A DNA stretch of 64,000 nt from Rhizobium sp. LC145 (GTDB taxonomy: Bacteria; Pseudomonadota; Alphaproteobacteria; Rhizobiales; Rhizobiaceae). Positions 1 to 8,855 of the stretch are shown piece by piece (position 1 is the stretch's first letter; every line of letters starts with the position of its first letter). Under the pieces are notes generated by a model that saw only the letters and a program-made list of their open reading frames with translations, was not told the DNA's origin and searched no databases. The stretch lies in the NCBI RefSeq assembly GCF_001005825.1, contig NZ_LBHV01000002.1:682001-746000 (forward strand). Direction: 5' to 3'. A program made the translations under genes and the position numbers.

Positions 1-587
1 CCGATTTCTGCGGCAAGGGCGGTTATGTCGATAACATGGGCTACGACCTTTCCCTCGTGCAGGCGCCGATCGAGCCCATCAAAGGGGTGTTGGCGGCGAT
101 GCGAACGAAGGGCTACCACATCATCCATACCCGCGAAGGCCACCGTCCCGATCTGTCCGACCTGCCGGCCAACAAGCGCTGGCGCTCCCAGCGCATCGGC
201 GCGGGTATCGGTGACGCCGGCCCCTGCGGCCGCATCCTCACCCGCGGCGAACCCGGCTGGGATATCATCCCCCAGCTCTATCCGATCGAGGGCGAGACGA
301 TCATCGACAAACCGGGTAAGGGCTCGTTCTACGCCACCGATCTAGAGCTCATCCTCCACCAGAAGCGCATCGAGAACATCGTTCTGACCGGCATCACAAC
401 CGATGTCTGCGTTTCGACCACCATGCGCGAGGCAAACGACCGCGGTTTTGAATGCCTCCTTCTGGAGGATTGCTGCGGCGCCACCGACTACGGCAATCAT
501 CTTGCTGCGATCAAGATGGTGAAGATGCAAGGTGGGGTCTTCGGCTCCGTCTCCTCGTCGGGTGCGCTGATCGGAGCGATCTCCTGA
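1..587 (+). CDS. biuH: Biuret hydrolase (partial, 5' end outside window)
   Basis: Cysteine hydrolase of the isochorismatase-like family that converts biuret to allophanate and ammonia in the cytoplasm. The reading frame is open from base 3 (DFCGKGGY...), so the start codon and the catalytic Asp of the family lie upstream of the window. Aligned to the Rhizobium leguminosarum enzyme as I remember it, the window begins at about residue 40. Lys142 (IIDKPGKG), Cys175 (TTDVC) and Gln215 (VKMQGG) fall exactly at their published positions. The stop overlaps the next start (ATGA), so it is translationally coupled to cyanuric acid hydrolase. That coupling fits cyanuric acid to carboxybiuret/biuret to allophanate. 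I am very confident of the family and confident of the substrate. Confidence 0.95.
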   Translation, partial: DFCGKGGYVDNMGYDLSLVQAPIEPIKGVLAAMRTKGYHIIHTREGHRPDLSDLPANKRWRSQRIGAGIGDAGPCGRILTRGEPGWDIIPQLYPIEGETIIDKPGKGSFYATDLELILHQKRIENIVLTGITTDVCVSTTMREANDRGFECLLLEDCCGATDYGNHLAAIKMVKMQGGVFGSVSSSGALIGAIS

Positions 588-1648
588 TGGCGTCCATGCG
601 TGCATCGGTTTATCGGGTACCGGCCGCCGGGCCCGATGATGTTTCCGGAGTCGAGGCCCTGTTTGCCGCCGGCCTTAATCCTACCAATATCGTTGCGGTG
701 CTCGGCAAGACAGAAGGCAACGGTTGCGTCAACGACTTCACCCGCGGCTATGCGACGCGAAGCTTCGAAACGCTGTTTGCCCGGCATGGTGTGAAGAACG
801 TGCCGCTTGTCATGTCCGGCGGCACTGAGGGAGCGCTGTCGCCGCACTGGACGATCTTTGCGCGCGAATCGAGCCATGCGCCGGCGTCGCGGGCACTCGC
901 CGTCGGGGTTGCCCGAACGCCGGACCTGCCGGCACAGCATCTCGGTCGTCGCGAGCAGGTACAGCAGGTCGCCGAAGGCGTCAGGATTGCGATGAAGGAT
1001 GCCGGTATCGACGATCCGGCCGATGTCCATTTCGTCCAGATCAAATGCCCGCTGTTGACGCTCGCTCGCATCCAAGCGACGCAGGAAGCCGGTCAAACGG
1101 TGGCGACCCGCGACACGTTGAAGTCGATGGGATTGTCGCGCGGGGCCTCCGCGCTTGGCGTTGCCGTAGCCCTTGGAGAAATTGCGACGGATGCAATCGC
1201 CGACGAGGATATCGGCACCCGCTTCGATCTCTTTTCGTCCTGTGCCTCAGCATCCGCCGGCGTCGAACTGCTCGACCACGAGATCGTCGTGCTGGGCATG
1301 AGCAACGCCTGGTCCGGGCCAATGGCGATCGATCATGCGGTGATGCAGGACGCAATCGACACCGCCTCCGTTCGTGATGCCCGCGAGCGTCTTCCCGCCG
1401 AAGCCAAGCTTGCCGCCGTTCTTGCCAAAGCCGAACCCGATCCGTCCGGCATGGTGGGAGGCTGCCGCCACACCATGCTCGACGATTCCGACATCTCCGC
1501 AACGCGCCACGCCCGCGCCTTCGTCGGCGGCGTCCTCGCCGGCCTCTTCGGAAGAACCGATCTTTATGTTTCGGGCGGCGCCGAGCATCAGGGGCCGTCG
1601 GGCGGCGGGCCCGTCGCCATCATCGTGGATAAGGGAAAACTGACGTGA
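587..1648 (+). CDS. atzD: Cyanuric acid amidohydrolase (AtzD/TrzD/barbiturase family)
   Basis: Opens the cyanuric acid ring to carboxybiuret, which decarboxylates to biuret. The 353-residue protein shows the three internal repeats of this family, each with a Ser-Lys pair: K41 with S77 (MSGGTEG), K153 (QIKCP) with the serine cluster near 217-223 (SSCASASAG), and K281 with S329 (VSGGAEHQG). The C-terminus carries the glycine-rich segment PSGGGPVA. The ATG at 587 overlaps the upstream TGA, and the 3' end overlaps the GTG of the ABC ATPase. Barbiturase is the only serious alternative in this family. The biuret and allophanate hydrolases on both sides make cyanuric acid the better choice. Confidence 0.93.
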   Translation: MASMRASVYRVPAAGPDDVSGVEALFAAGLNPTNIVAVLGKTEGNGCVNDFTRGYATRSFETLFARHGVKNVPLVMSGGTEGALSPHWTIFARESSHAPASRALAVGVARTPDLPAQHLGRREQVQQVAEGVRIAMKDAGIDDPADVHFVQIKCPLLTLARIQATQEAGQTVATRDTLKSMGLSRGASALGVAVALGEIATDAIADEDIGTRFDLFSSCASASAGVELLDHEIVVLGMSNAWSGPMAIDHAVMQDAIDTASVRDARERLPAEAKLAAVLAKAEPDPSGMVGGCRHTMLDDSDISATRHARAFVGGVLAGLFGRTDLYVSGGAEHQGPSGGGPVAIIVDKGKLT

Positions 1649-3195
1649 AGACGATACGCGATAGCGTCCTCCCGCAACCCGGCAAGGCCGTCGGCATCGA
1701 AACGATGGGGATGACCATGCGGTTTGGTGCCTTCACCGCGCTCGACGACGTGTCGATCAGCATACCCGCCGGGTCCTTCCACGCCCTGCTCGGTGAAAAC
1801 GGCGCCGGCAAGTCGACGCTGGTCAAGTGCATCATGGGTTTCTACAATGCATCTGGCGGATCGCTTTCGGTGGACGGTCGGGAAGTCGTGATCGATTCAC
1901 CCAAGGCTGCCGCCGACTACGGGCTCGGCATGGTCTACCAGCACTTCACGCTGGTTTCCTCGCTGACCGGCGCCGAAAACCTCGTCATCAGCCGCCGGGA
2001 GGTGCCGGGCGTCATCAACTGGGCCAAGGAACGCACCGATCTGGCTTCCTTCATGGAGCGGATGCCGTTCAGGATACCACTCGATCGTCCGGTGCGGGAG
2101 CTGGCCGCAGGCGAAAAGCAGAAGCTCGAGATCGTCAAGCAGCTCTATCTCGGCCGCTCCTTTCTCGTGCTCGACGAGCCGACATCGGTGCTGACACCGG
2201 CGGAGGCCGACGAGATGCTGGGGCTGGTGCGCGACCTCACCGAGCGCAAGGAACTGACGGTGCTGATGATCTCGCACAAGTTCCATGAGGTGATGAAGTT
2301 CGCCGACGCCGTCTCCATCCTGAGGCGCGGCAAGCTGGTCGGCGGCGGCAAGGTCGGCGAACTTTCCACCGCCGAGATGGCGGCAAAAATGATCGGCGAC
2401 GTCAAGCTCGCCCAGCTCGACAGCCGCTTGCCCGTTGCAAATGCGGCCAGACCGGTTCTGAAGGTCGAGCACCTCAAGGCTCCCGACCGGACAGGACTGA
2501 AGACGATCGAGATCGACGGGCTCACGGTATGCGCCGGCGAGATTGTCGGCATCGCCGGGATTTCCGGGAACGGGCAGAAGGAACTCACCGAGATCCTGGT
2601 TGGTCAACGGCCGAGCGAGACCGGCCGGGTCGTCGTCAACGGCGAGGTTTATGGAGCGACCCGTCAGGAGGCACGCACGAACAATGTCCGCTTCATTCCC
2701 GAGGAGCCGCTGCAGAACGCCTGCGCGCCCAAAATGACGGTCAGCGAGAACCTGGCCTTTCGGATGTTCGACCTCAAGATGGACGGCCGCAAATCAATCT
2801 GGCTGTCGCGGCGGCAAATGAAGAGCTGGGCAACCACGCTCATTTCCGACTTCAAGGTCAAGACGGCATCGACGGCCTCCCCGATCGCCGCACTTTCCGG
2901 CGGCAACGTGCAGCGTGCCGTGCTGGCGCGCGAGCTGACGGGAAAGGTCGACCTTCTTATCGTTTCCAATCCCTGTTTCGGTCTCGACTTTTCCGCGGTG
3001 GCGGAAATCCGGGCGCGCATCGTGCGGGCACGAAATTCCGGTGCCGCCGTCCTGCTCCTTTCGGAGGATCTCGACGAGCTCATGGAACTATCGGACCGCA
3101 TCCATGTGATGTCAGGGGGCCGGCTAGTCTATGAAACACCCGCACGAGGTGCCGATATCGGCATTATCGGCGCACATATGGCAGGGCATCACTGA
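1645..3195 (+). CDS. Double-NBD ABC transporter ATP-binding protein, sugar/nucleoside (BMP-type) importer
   Basis: A 516-residue cytoplasmic ATPase with two nucleotide-binding domains, the layout of RbsA and of the nucleoside-importer ATPase YufO. NBD1 has Walker A GENGAGKST, a signature LAAGEKQ and Walker B LVLDEPTSVLTP. NBD2 has the altered P-loop GISGNGQKE, signature LSGGNVQRA and a Walker B region ending NPCFGLDF, as is usual for the second half of such proteins. The start is a GTG overlapping the previous stop (GTGA). No permease or binding protein of this type is in the window, so they should lie upstream of base 1. Context says it energises uptake of cyanuric acid, biuret or a related ureide. 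Confidence 0.88.
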   Translation: MKTIRDSVLPQPGKAVGIETMGMTMRFGAFTALDDVSISIPAGSFHALLGENGAGKSTLVKCIMGFYNASGGSLSVDGREVVIDSPKAAADYGLGMVYQHFTLVSSLTGAENLVISRREVPGVINWAKERTDLASFMERMPFRIPLDRPVRELAAGEKQKLEIVKQLYLGRSFLVLDEPTSVLTPAEADEMLGLVRDLTERKELTVLMISHKFHEVMKFADAVSILRRGKLVGGGKVGELSTAEMAAKMIGDVKLAQLDSRLPVANAARPVLKVEHLKAPDRTGLKTIEIDGLTVCAGEIVGIAGISGNGQKELTEILVGQRPSETGRVVVNGEVYGATRQEARTNNVRFIPEEPLQNACAPKMTVSENLAFRMFDLKMDGRKSIWLSRRQMKSWATTLISDFKVKTASTASPIAALSGGNVQRAVLARELTGKVDLLIVSNPCFGLDFSAVAEIRARIVRARNSGAAVLLLSEDLDELMELSDRIHVMSGGRLVYETPARGADIGIIGAHMAGHH

Positions 3196-3863
3196 TGGCT
3201 GCGATCGAGGCACAGCCCTTCCCCTTCCCTGCGCGCCCGAACGAGCTGGCGCTGATCGTGATCGACATGCAGCGCGATTTTGCCGAAGCGGGCGGCTTCG
3301 GCGAAAGCCTCGGCAACGACGTCAGCCGCATCGGCAAGATCGTGCCGGACGTGAAGCGCCTGCTGGAGGGTTTTCGCGCGGCGAGCCTCCCCGTCATCCA
3401 CACGATGGAGTGCCACCGGCCGGACCTTTCGGATCTGCCGCCGGCCAAGCGCGACCGGGGCAACCCGACCCTTCGGATCGGAGACCAAGGCCCGATGGGC
3501 CGCGTCCTGATTGCCGGCGAGGCCGGAACCTCCATCATCGCCGAGCTTGCGCCGGTCGACGGCGAGATCGTGATCGAGAAGCCCGGCAAGGGTGCGTTCT
3601 ACGCTACCGGCCTCGGCCAAGCACTCGCGGAAAAGGGCATTACCCAGCTCGTCTTCGCGGGCGTCACCACGGAAGTCTGCGTGCAATCGACGATGCGCGA
3701 AGCCAACGATCGCGGCTTCGAATGCCTTCTTGCCGAGGAGGCGACGGAAAGCTACTTCCCGGAGTTCAAGGTGGCCGCGCTCTCGATGATCCGCGCCCAG
3801 GGCGCGATCGTCGGTTGGACCGCCCATGTCGACGACATCCTGAAAGGAATCTCCCATGCCTGA
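3195..3863 (+). CDS. Isochorismatase-family cysteine hydrolase, biuret/triuret hydrolase-like
   Basis: A 222-residue paralogue of the biuret hydrolase at the start of the window, sharing [21 protein letters not shown] and [15 protein letters not shown] blocks. The Asp-Lys-Cys triad is intact: D24 (VIDMQRDF), K129 (IEKPGKG) and C162 (TTEVC); Q202 matches the biuret-hydrolase Gln215. Residues after the KR motif (DRGNPTLRIGDQ) and after ECLL (AEEATESYFPEF) differ from biuret hydrolase, so the substrate probably differs. Triuret or another short ureide is plausible. It overlaps the ATPase stop by ATGA and is followed by a cupin with an 8-base overlap, so it belongs to the same transcript. Confidence 0.85.
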   Translation: MAAIEAQPFPFPARPNELALIVIDMQRDFAEAGGFGESLGNDVSRIGKIVPDVKRLLEGFRAASLPVIHTMECHRPDLSDLPPAKRDRGNPTLRIGDQGPMGRVLIAGEAGTSIIAELAPVDGEIVIEKPGKGAFYATGLGQALAEKGITQLVFAGVTTEVCVQSTMREANDRGFECLLAEEATESYFPEFKVAALSMIRAQGAIVGWTAHVDDILKGISHA

Positions 3864-4209
3864 GACCATCCGTGAACAACTGACGAGAGATGGATGGAAG
3901 CAACTCCCGTTCACTCCGTTTCGTGGCGACGTCACCATCCACTGGATCCGCCCGTTCGAGGGAGACCAACCCGGTGTGGCGCTCCTGAAATATCCTGCCG
4001 GCGCCTCCGTGCCGCGCCACCGCCATGAAGGGCTCGAGACCATACTCGTGCTCGACGGCGTCCAATCTGACGAAAGCGGCGACTACGGGCGCGGCAGCTA
4101 TATCGTCAACGCTTCCGGATCCCAGCACTCGGTCTGGAGCGAAAGCGGCTGCGTCGTCCTGATCCAGTGGGATCGGCCCGTGACCATTCTGGAAGAGGAA
4201 GTAGCATGA
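3856..4209 (+). CDS. Small single-domain cupin (ChrR-like)
   Basis: A 117-residue protein with one double-stranded beta-helix. The first cupin motif is visible as VPRHRHEGLETILVLDG (metal-binding His-x-His and Glu) and the second as GSQHSVW with a His. The sequence resembles the cupin half of ChrR anti-sigma factors, but there is no zinc-binding ASD domain. It overlaps the hydrolase before it by 8 bases and AtzF after it by ATGA, so it is made in step with ureide-degrading enzymes. It may be an accessory hydrolase, an isomerase or a metal sensor. The exact function cannot be read from sequence. Confidence 0.75.
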   Translation: MPETIREQLTRDGWKQLPFTPFRGDVTIHWIRPFEGDQPGVALLKYPAGASVPRHRHEGLETILVLDGVQSDESGDYGRGSYIVNASGSQHSVWSESGCVVLIQWDRPVTILEEEVA

Positions 4210-6026
4210 CCCCCACCCTGCCAGCGCTCGACATCGCATCACTTCACGACTTCTATCGCAAGGGCGGCAACGTCACCGACGTGATCGAGGCGGCCTACGC
4301 CCGTATCGAAGAGGTGAACGATCCAGGCATCTTCATCCATCTCGCGGACAAGCACAAAGTTCTGGCCGAAGCAAAAAAGCTTGGCGCCTTTGATGCGGCA
4401 AAGCCGCTTTTCGGCATCCCTTTTGCGGTCAAGGACAATATCAACGTTGCTGGCATGCCCACCACCGCAGCCTGCCCTGACTTCTCCTATCTGCCAGAAA
4501 AAAGCGCCACTGTCGTCACACTGCTGCAGCAGGCAGGCGCACTCGTCATCGGCAAGACCAATCTCGACCAGTTCGCCACCGGCCTGGTTGGCGTTCGCTC
4601 GCCCTATCCGATCCCCAAAAATGCCATCGAGTCGACCCTCGTACCGGGAGGCTCGTCCTCCGGTTCGGCGGTAGCTACCGCCCGCGGTATCGTTTCCTTC
4701 GCACTCGGAACGGATACGGCTGGCTCAGGCCGCATCCCTGCCGGCCTCAACAATATCGTCGGCCTGAAGCCCAGCCTTGGCGCACTATCCACCACAGGTG
4801 TCATCCCCGCCTGCAGGACGCTCGATTGCGTCTCGGTCTTCGCGCTGACCGTAGACGATGCCTGGCGCGTTTTTGAGACAGTCGCCCGGCCGGATGAGAC
4901 CGACGCCTATTCGAGGCCCATACCCGCCAAAGGCTTCGGGTCCGTCCCGCCTGTTCTGACGATTGGAGTTCCCGCGAATGCCGATCTCAGATTCTTCGGC
5001 GACACGGCAATGGAAGAAGCCTACGGGCAAGCCCTTGCGGCGCTGGAGAAGCTTGGCTATAGGCTCGTTGAAATCCCCTTCGCCGATTTCTATACGGTGG
5101 CCAACCTGCTCTATGAAGGCGCCTGGGTGGCAGAACGCTACGCAGCGGTGAAGGATTTCTTCGATGCTCAGGAAGATAAGTTCCACCCGGTGACCCGCAG
5201 GATCTACGGCGGGGCGAAGATGCTTTCTGCCGCGGATGCCTTCAACGGCCTCTACGCTCTTCAGGCATTGAAGAAAAAACTTGCACCGGTGATCGCTTCC
5301 GTCGACATCTTCTGCGTACCGACAGCGCCACGCCACTTTACGGTGGCAGAACTCGAGGCCGAACCGCTCCGAGAGAATTCTCGCCTCGGCACCTATACGA
5401 ATTTCGTCAACCTCATGGATATGTGCGGCGTTGCTGTACCGACCGGCACGAGGCGGGACGGCCTGCCTGCAAGTGTTACCCTGCTCGCCACGGCTGGCAA
5501 GGATGGTCTGGCAGCAACAATCGCACGCCAACTTCACGTGGCAAGCGGCCTGACACTCGGAGCGACACGCTGGCGACAACCAGCGCCTGCCCAGGTCGAG
5601 CCGTCGGATGTCGCCGACGACCTGATCGATCTCGTCGTCGTCGGTGCGCATCTCTCCGGCATGCCGCTCAACCATCAACTGGTCGAACTCGGCGGACACT
5701 TTTCCCGTATCGCCCGCACCTCTGGGGACTACAGGTTATACGCCCTCGCCGGCACCGTTCCTCCCAAGCCCGGTATGGTAAGGGTGCCTCAGGGACAGGG
5801 GGCTGCGATCGAGGTAGAGATCTGGCGCCTGTCGCCGGCCGCCTTCGGCCAGTTCGTAGCCGCCATCCCTTCTCCCTTGGGGATCGGCACGGTCTCGCTT
5901 TCGGATGGGACCTCGGCCAAGGGCTTCCTGTGCGAGCAGATTGCAATCGAGGCCGGCGGAAAAGACATTAGCAGCCTTGGGGGCTGGCGCGCTTACTGCT
6001 CTGCCGGTGAGGCCGTACTCGCTTAA
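4206..6026 (+). CDS. atzF: Allophanate hydrolase AtzF
   Basis: Hydrolyses allophanate to ammonia and carbon dioxide, the last step of cyanuric acid and biuret breakdown. The 606-residue protein has an N-terminal amidase-signature domain (about residues 1-440) with K76 (PFAVKDN), cis-Ser S150 (GGSSSGSA) and nucleophile S174 (TAGSGR), spaced like the AtzF triad. The C-terminal domain (about 480-606, VVVGAHLSGMPLNHQL...) is the AtzF-type decarboxylation domain. The length matches AtzF rather than the much larger urea-amidolyase fusions. I chose ATG 4206, which overlaps the cupin stop, over in-frame codons upstream. It is the last gene of the operon. Confidence 0.94.
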   Translation: MTPTLPALDIASLHDFYRKGGNVTDVIEAAYARIEEVNDPGIFIHLADKHKVLAEAKKLGAFDAAKPLFGIPFAVKDNINVAGMPTTAACPDFSYLPEKSATVVTLLQQAGALVIGKTNLDQFATGLVGVRSPYPIPKNAIESTLVPGGSSSGSAVATARGIVSFALGTDTAGSGRIPAGLNNIVGLKPSLGALSTTGVIPACRTLDCVSVFALTVDDAWRVFETVARPDETDAYSRPIPAKGFGSVPPVLTIGVPANADLRFFGDTAMEEAYGQALAALEKLGYRLVEIPFADFYTVANLLYEGAWVAERYAAVKDFFDAQEDKFHPVTRRIYGGAKMLSAADAFNGLYALQALKKKLAPVIASVDIFCVPTAPRHFTVAELEAEPLRENSRLGTYTNFVNLMDMCGVAVPTGTRRDGLPASVTLLATAGKDGLAATIARQLHVASGLTLGATRWRQPAPAQVEPSDVADDLIDLVVVGAHLSGMPLNHQLVELGGHFSRIARTSGDYRLYALAGTVPPKPGMVRVPQGQGAAIEVEIWRLSPAAFGQFVAAIPSPLGIGTVSLSDGTSAKGFLCEQIAIEAGGKDISSLGGWRAYCSAGEAVLA

Positions 6027-6295
6027 ATCCGACAAGCCAGCGCAACCATTTCGGCATCACATGTGCACGAAAACAGCAATAGCCCGCCCCACAGTCTGCA
6101 CCTAACGTTGCGCTGCTACCCAACCTGCCATCACAGGAACCGGGGCAGCCACCGCAACAGATGGTCCTTAGCGCGTCACCATTGGCAAGCCACAGATCGG
6201 ATAGGCGACTTCCGCCCGCATGATCGGCCTCGGCGAAGTCATGCACGCCTTGCGACGATGTTGAGGAAGACAAGACCTTCAGAATGGGAACAGAA

Positions 6296-7309
6296 ATGAG
6301 AAAACTCATCCGATCGCTGGTTATACCCGTACTTATGTTTGCCTCGCAGGCACAGGCCACAGATCTACCGATCAAGCTGACGCTCGACTGGAAAATCCAG
6401 GGCATCCACTCGTGGTTCTACATGGCCAGAGACAAGGGCTATTTCGCCGAGGAGGGACTGGATGTTCAGATCGATCAAGGCGAAGGCTCGGCGGTAACGG
6501 TCACCCGCATCATGTCAGGCGCCTATGATGCCGGCTTCGGCGACATGAATGCCATTATCCAGAACGCATTGTCAAAGCCCGACGAAGCACCCGTCATGGT
6601 CTACCAGATCTACAACCAGCCACCTTTTTCCGTGCTGGTCAAAAAGGATGGGCCTGTCAGTGACCTCCAGCAGCTCGCCGGCTTGAAGGTCGGCAGCCCG
6701 GCTGGTTCGGCTGCAGGCCGCCTCTTCCCCGCGCTCACATCCAAAGCCGGCATTGATCCGGCAAGCGTGGAGATCGTCAATGTCGCACCAAACCTCCAGG
6801 AGCAGATGCTGATCCGGGGGAATGTAGATGCGAGCCTGGTCTTCAACGTCACCAGCTATCTCAATCTTGTCGGCCTCGGCCTGGATCCCGATGAGGACTT
6901 CACCTGGTACAACTATGGCGACTGCGGTGTGGACATCTACTCGAATGGCCTCATGGTTTCCCGCAAATTGATAAACGAGCACCCGGAAGCCGTTCGGGGG
7001 TTGGTAAAAGCGGTCAATCGCGCCATGGTGGAGATCGTCGGTGATCCGGCGCTCGGTGCTGCCACGGTCAAGGCGATTGAGCCGCTCGTCGACGAAGCGT
7101 TGGAAAAGCGCCGGATCGAGTTCGCTATCAAGAACCTGATCGTCTCAGAAGAGACCGGCAAGGTGGGATTGGGCGGCATGGATATTCCCCGTCTTGCCCG
7201 GTCGATCGAGACCATCAAGGCAGCCTATGAGCTCCAAGGTGAGGTGGCGCCGGAACGGGTATTCTCAGCCGAATACCTGCCACCTGTCGCAGAACGAACC
7301 CTTAACTAA
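6296..7309 (+). CDS. NitT/TauT (SsuA/THI5)-type ABC substrate-binding protein
   Basis: A 337-residue periplasmic binding protein with a clear signal peptide (basic MRKLIRSL, hydrophobic stretch, cleavage near AQAT-D). The mature part starts with the family pattern IKLTLDWKIQG and has a central YNYGDCGVDIYSNG block. ATG 6296 is preferred over ATG 6284 because GGGAA lies 6-10 bases upstream. It is clearly paralogous to the binding protein at 9896-10945 (shared YNQPPF, NLxEQML, YNYGD/NYGD and DIYSN/DLYSN blocks). It has no ATPase or permease of its own nearby and may use the pair at 13247-14859. Members of this family bind small anionic or heterocyclic compounds. Confidence 0.85.
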   Translation: MRKLIRSLVIPVLMFASQAQATDLPIKLTLDWKIQGIHSWFYMARDKGYFAEEGLDVQIDQGEGSAVTVTRIMSGAYDAGFGDMNAIIQNALSKPDEAPVMVYQIYNQPPFSVLVKKDGPVSDLQQLAGLKVGSPAGSAAGRLFPALTSKAGIDPASVEIVNVAPNLQEQMLIRGNVDASLVFNVTSYLNLVGLGLDPDEDFTWYNYGDCGVDIYSNGLMVSRKLINEHPEAVRGLVKAVNRAMVEIVGDPALGAATVKAIEPLVDEALEKRRIEFAIKNLIVSEETGKVGLGGMDIPRLARSIETIKAAYELQGEVAPERVFSAEYLPPVAERTLN

Positions 7310-7364
7310 CCCTTTGGAGGCCTCGGAGCCGTCCGAGGCCGTCACCACCGATACCGGGATGATC

Positions 7365-8801
7365 ATGACCGACCGGCAAATCATAGTTTCGCAAGCCTTG
7401 ATCGGCCCCGATTACGAGCCGACAGGACCTGTTAAGCTTCGGATCGAAGCGGGACATGTTCGCGAAATCCGGCCCGTATCTCAGGAGGACACGGTACCGA
7501 GGCTTCTAGCAATCCCGGCTCTGGTCGACGGGCATAATCATGCAAGGCCTCTGTCGCCGACGTCGTTCGGGGGGGGTATGAAGCCACTCGAATCCTGGCT
7601 GCCCTCCCTCGCCGGTATCCCGTCCGTAGATCCGTACCTTGCTGCGGCCGCCTCATTCGGTCGATCCGCTCGGGGCGGCTGCGTCGGTGTTATGGTGCAT
7701 CTTATCCGTCCCATGGGGCGCGAGCCTTTGACGAAAGAGGTACACCACTATGCGCGCGCCGCATCTGACGCAGGCCTATCGATCGGCTTTGCGGTCGCCA
7801 TGCGGGACCGCAACCCGATCGTCTACGGCAGTCATTCGGCGATCGCTGCGAAACTGGCGGACCGATTTCGGATAGACGATATCTGGCGGGCCGAAACCAT
7901 GTCGCCGGAGGATCAGGTCCAGCGTGTCGCCGATGTAGCGGCGGAAATGCAAAGCCACTCCCACGTGGATGTGCAATTCGGTCCTAACGGCGTCCAATGG
8001 TGCTCCGATCGCCTCCTGCAAGCAATCGCTAATGCATCGGCGGAGACCGGGCGTCGGGTGCACATGCACTTCCTGGAAACCCGCGAACAGCGGAAATGGG
8101 CCGACCGCACCTATCCTGGGGGCATCGTCGAGCGTTTGCGCGAAATCGGCCTTTTGTCCCCACGCCTCACACTTGCTCACTGCGTTTGGGCGAGGCCGAT
8201 GGAGCTAGCTGTCCTGGCGCAACACGGAGTGACGGTCGCCGTCAATCCATCGTCGAATTTGCACCTGCGGTCGGGCATCGCAGGCGTCGGGCGAATGAAG
8301 GCTTCTGGCTTGCGGTTTGGACTGGGTTTGGACGGATGTGCCTTCGACGAGGATGACGACGCCCTGCGGGAGCTGCGCCTGTTCCGTCTGCTCAACGCCG
8401 GAATTGCCTTTGACGAGCAGATAACGCCCGCCGACGCGTTGGCCGCAGCCTGCGCGACCGGTCGGGAAATTATTGGCCTTGGCACCGGAGGACGGATCGA
8501 GGTCGGCATGCCTGCCGATCTACTCCTGCTCGATCTCGACAGGCTCGATAAAGACCGCGTTACAGACGTCGATCCGCGCCACTATCTCTTCGCCCGCGCC
8601 ACACAGGAGCACATCATCGAGGTCATCAATGGCGGGCGGACGATTGTTCGCGATGGACAGGTTGTCGGCTTCAACCTGGATGCCGCAGAGAACACTCTTC
8701 GCCAGCAATATCGGGTGGCGATGAGTTCGACGCGGCATGTCCGGGAGGCCTTTTCGGCGCTTGAGCCATTGATCGGTGAACATTACCGAGGCTGCTGCTA
8801 A
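7365..8801 (+). CDS. Amidohydrolase-superfamily deaminase (TrzA/AtzB/cytosine deaminase-like)
   Basis: A 478-residue metal-dependent hydrolase. Ligands and catalytic residues visible are H57-x-H59 (DGHNHARPL), H235 and E238 (HMHFLETREQ), H272 (LTLAHCVW), the NPSSNL strand, and D323 (GLDGCAFDED), the set seen in hydrolytic deaminases and dechlorinases. Beta-strands at both ends form the small composite domain. ATG 7365 is used because GGGA sits about 5 bases upstream; ATG 7359 is a near-equal alternative. It follows the binding protein by 55 bases and ends 54 bases before a convergent LysR gene. Possible substrates are amino-s-triazines feeding cyanuric acid, or a pyrimidine or purine; sequence alone does not decide. 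Confidence 0.82.
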   Translation: MTDRQIIVSQALIGPDYEPTGPVKLRIEAGHVREIRPVSQEDTVPRLLAIPALVDGHNHARPLSPTSFGGGMKPLESWLPSLAGIPSVDPYLAAAASFGRSARGGCVGVMVHLIRPMGREPLTKEVHHYARAASDAGLSIGFAVAMRDRNPIVYGSHSAIAAKLADRFRIDDIWRAETMSPEDQVQRVADVAAEMQSHSHVDVQFGPNGVQWCSDRLLQAIANASAETGRRVHMHFLETREQRKWADRTYPGGIVERLREIGLLSPRLTLAHCVWARPMELAVLAQHGVTVAVNPSSNLHLRSGIAGVGRMKASGLRFGLGLDGCAFDEDDDALRELRLFRLLNAGIAFDEQITPADALAAACATGREIIGLGTGGRIEVGMPADLLLLDLDRLDKDRVTDVDPRHYLFARATQEHIIEVINGGRTIVRDGQVVGFNLDAAENTLRQQYRVAMSSTRHVREAFSALEPLIGEHYRGCC

Positions 8802-8855
8802 GGGTGTCCGCTGGCCGCGGAGCGAAAGACCGGTTCGTCACGCAGGTTCCCGTTC

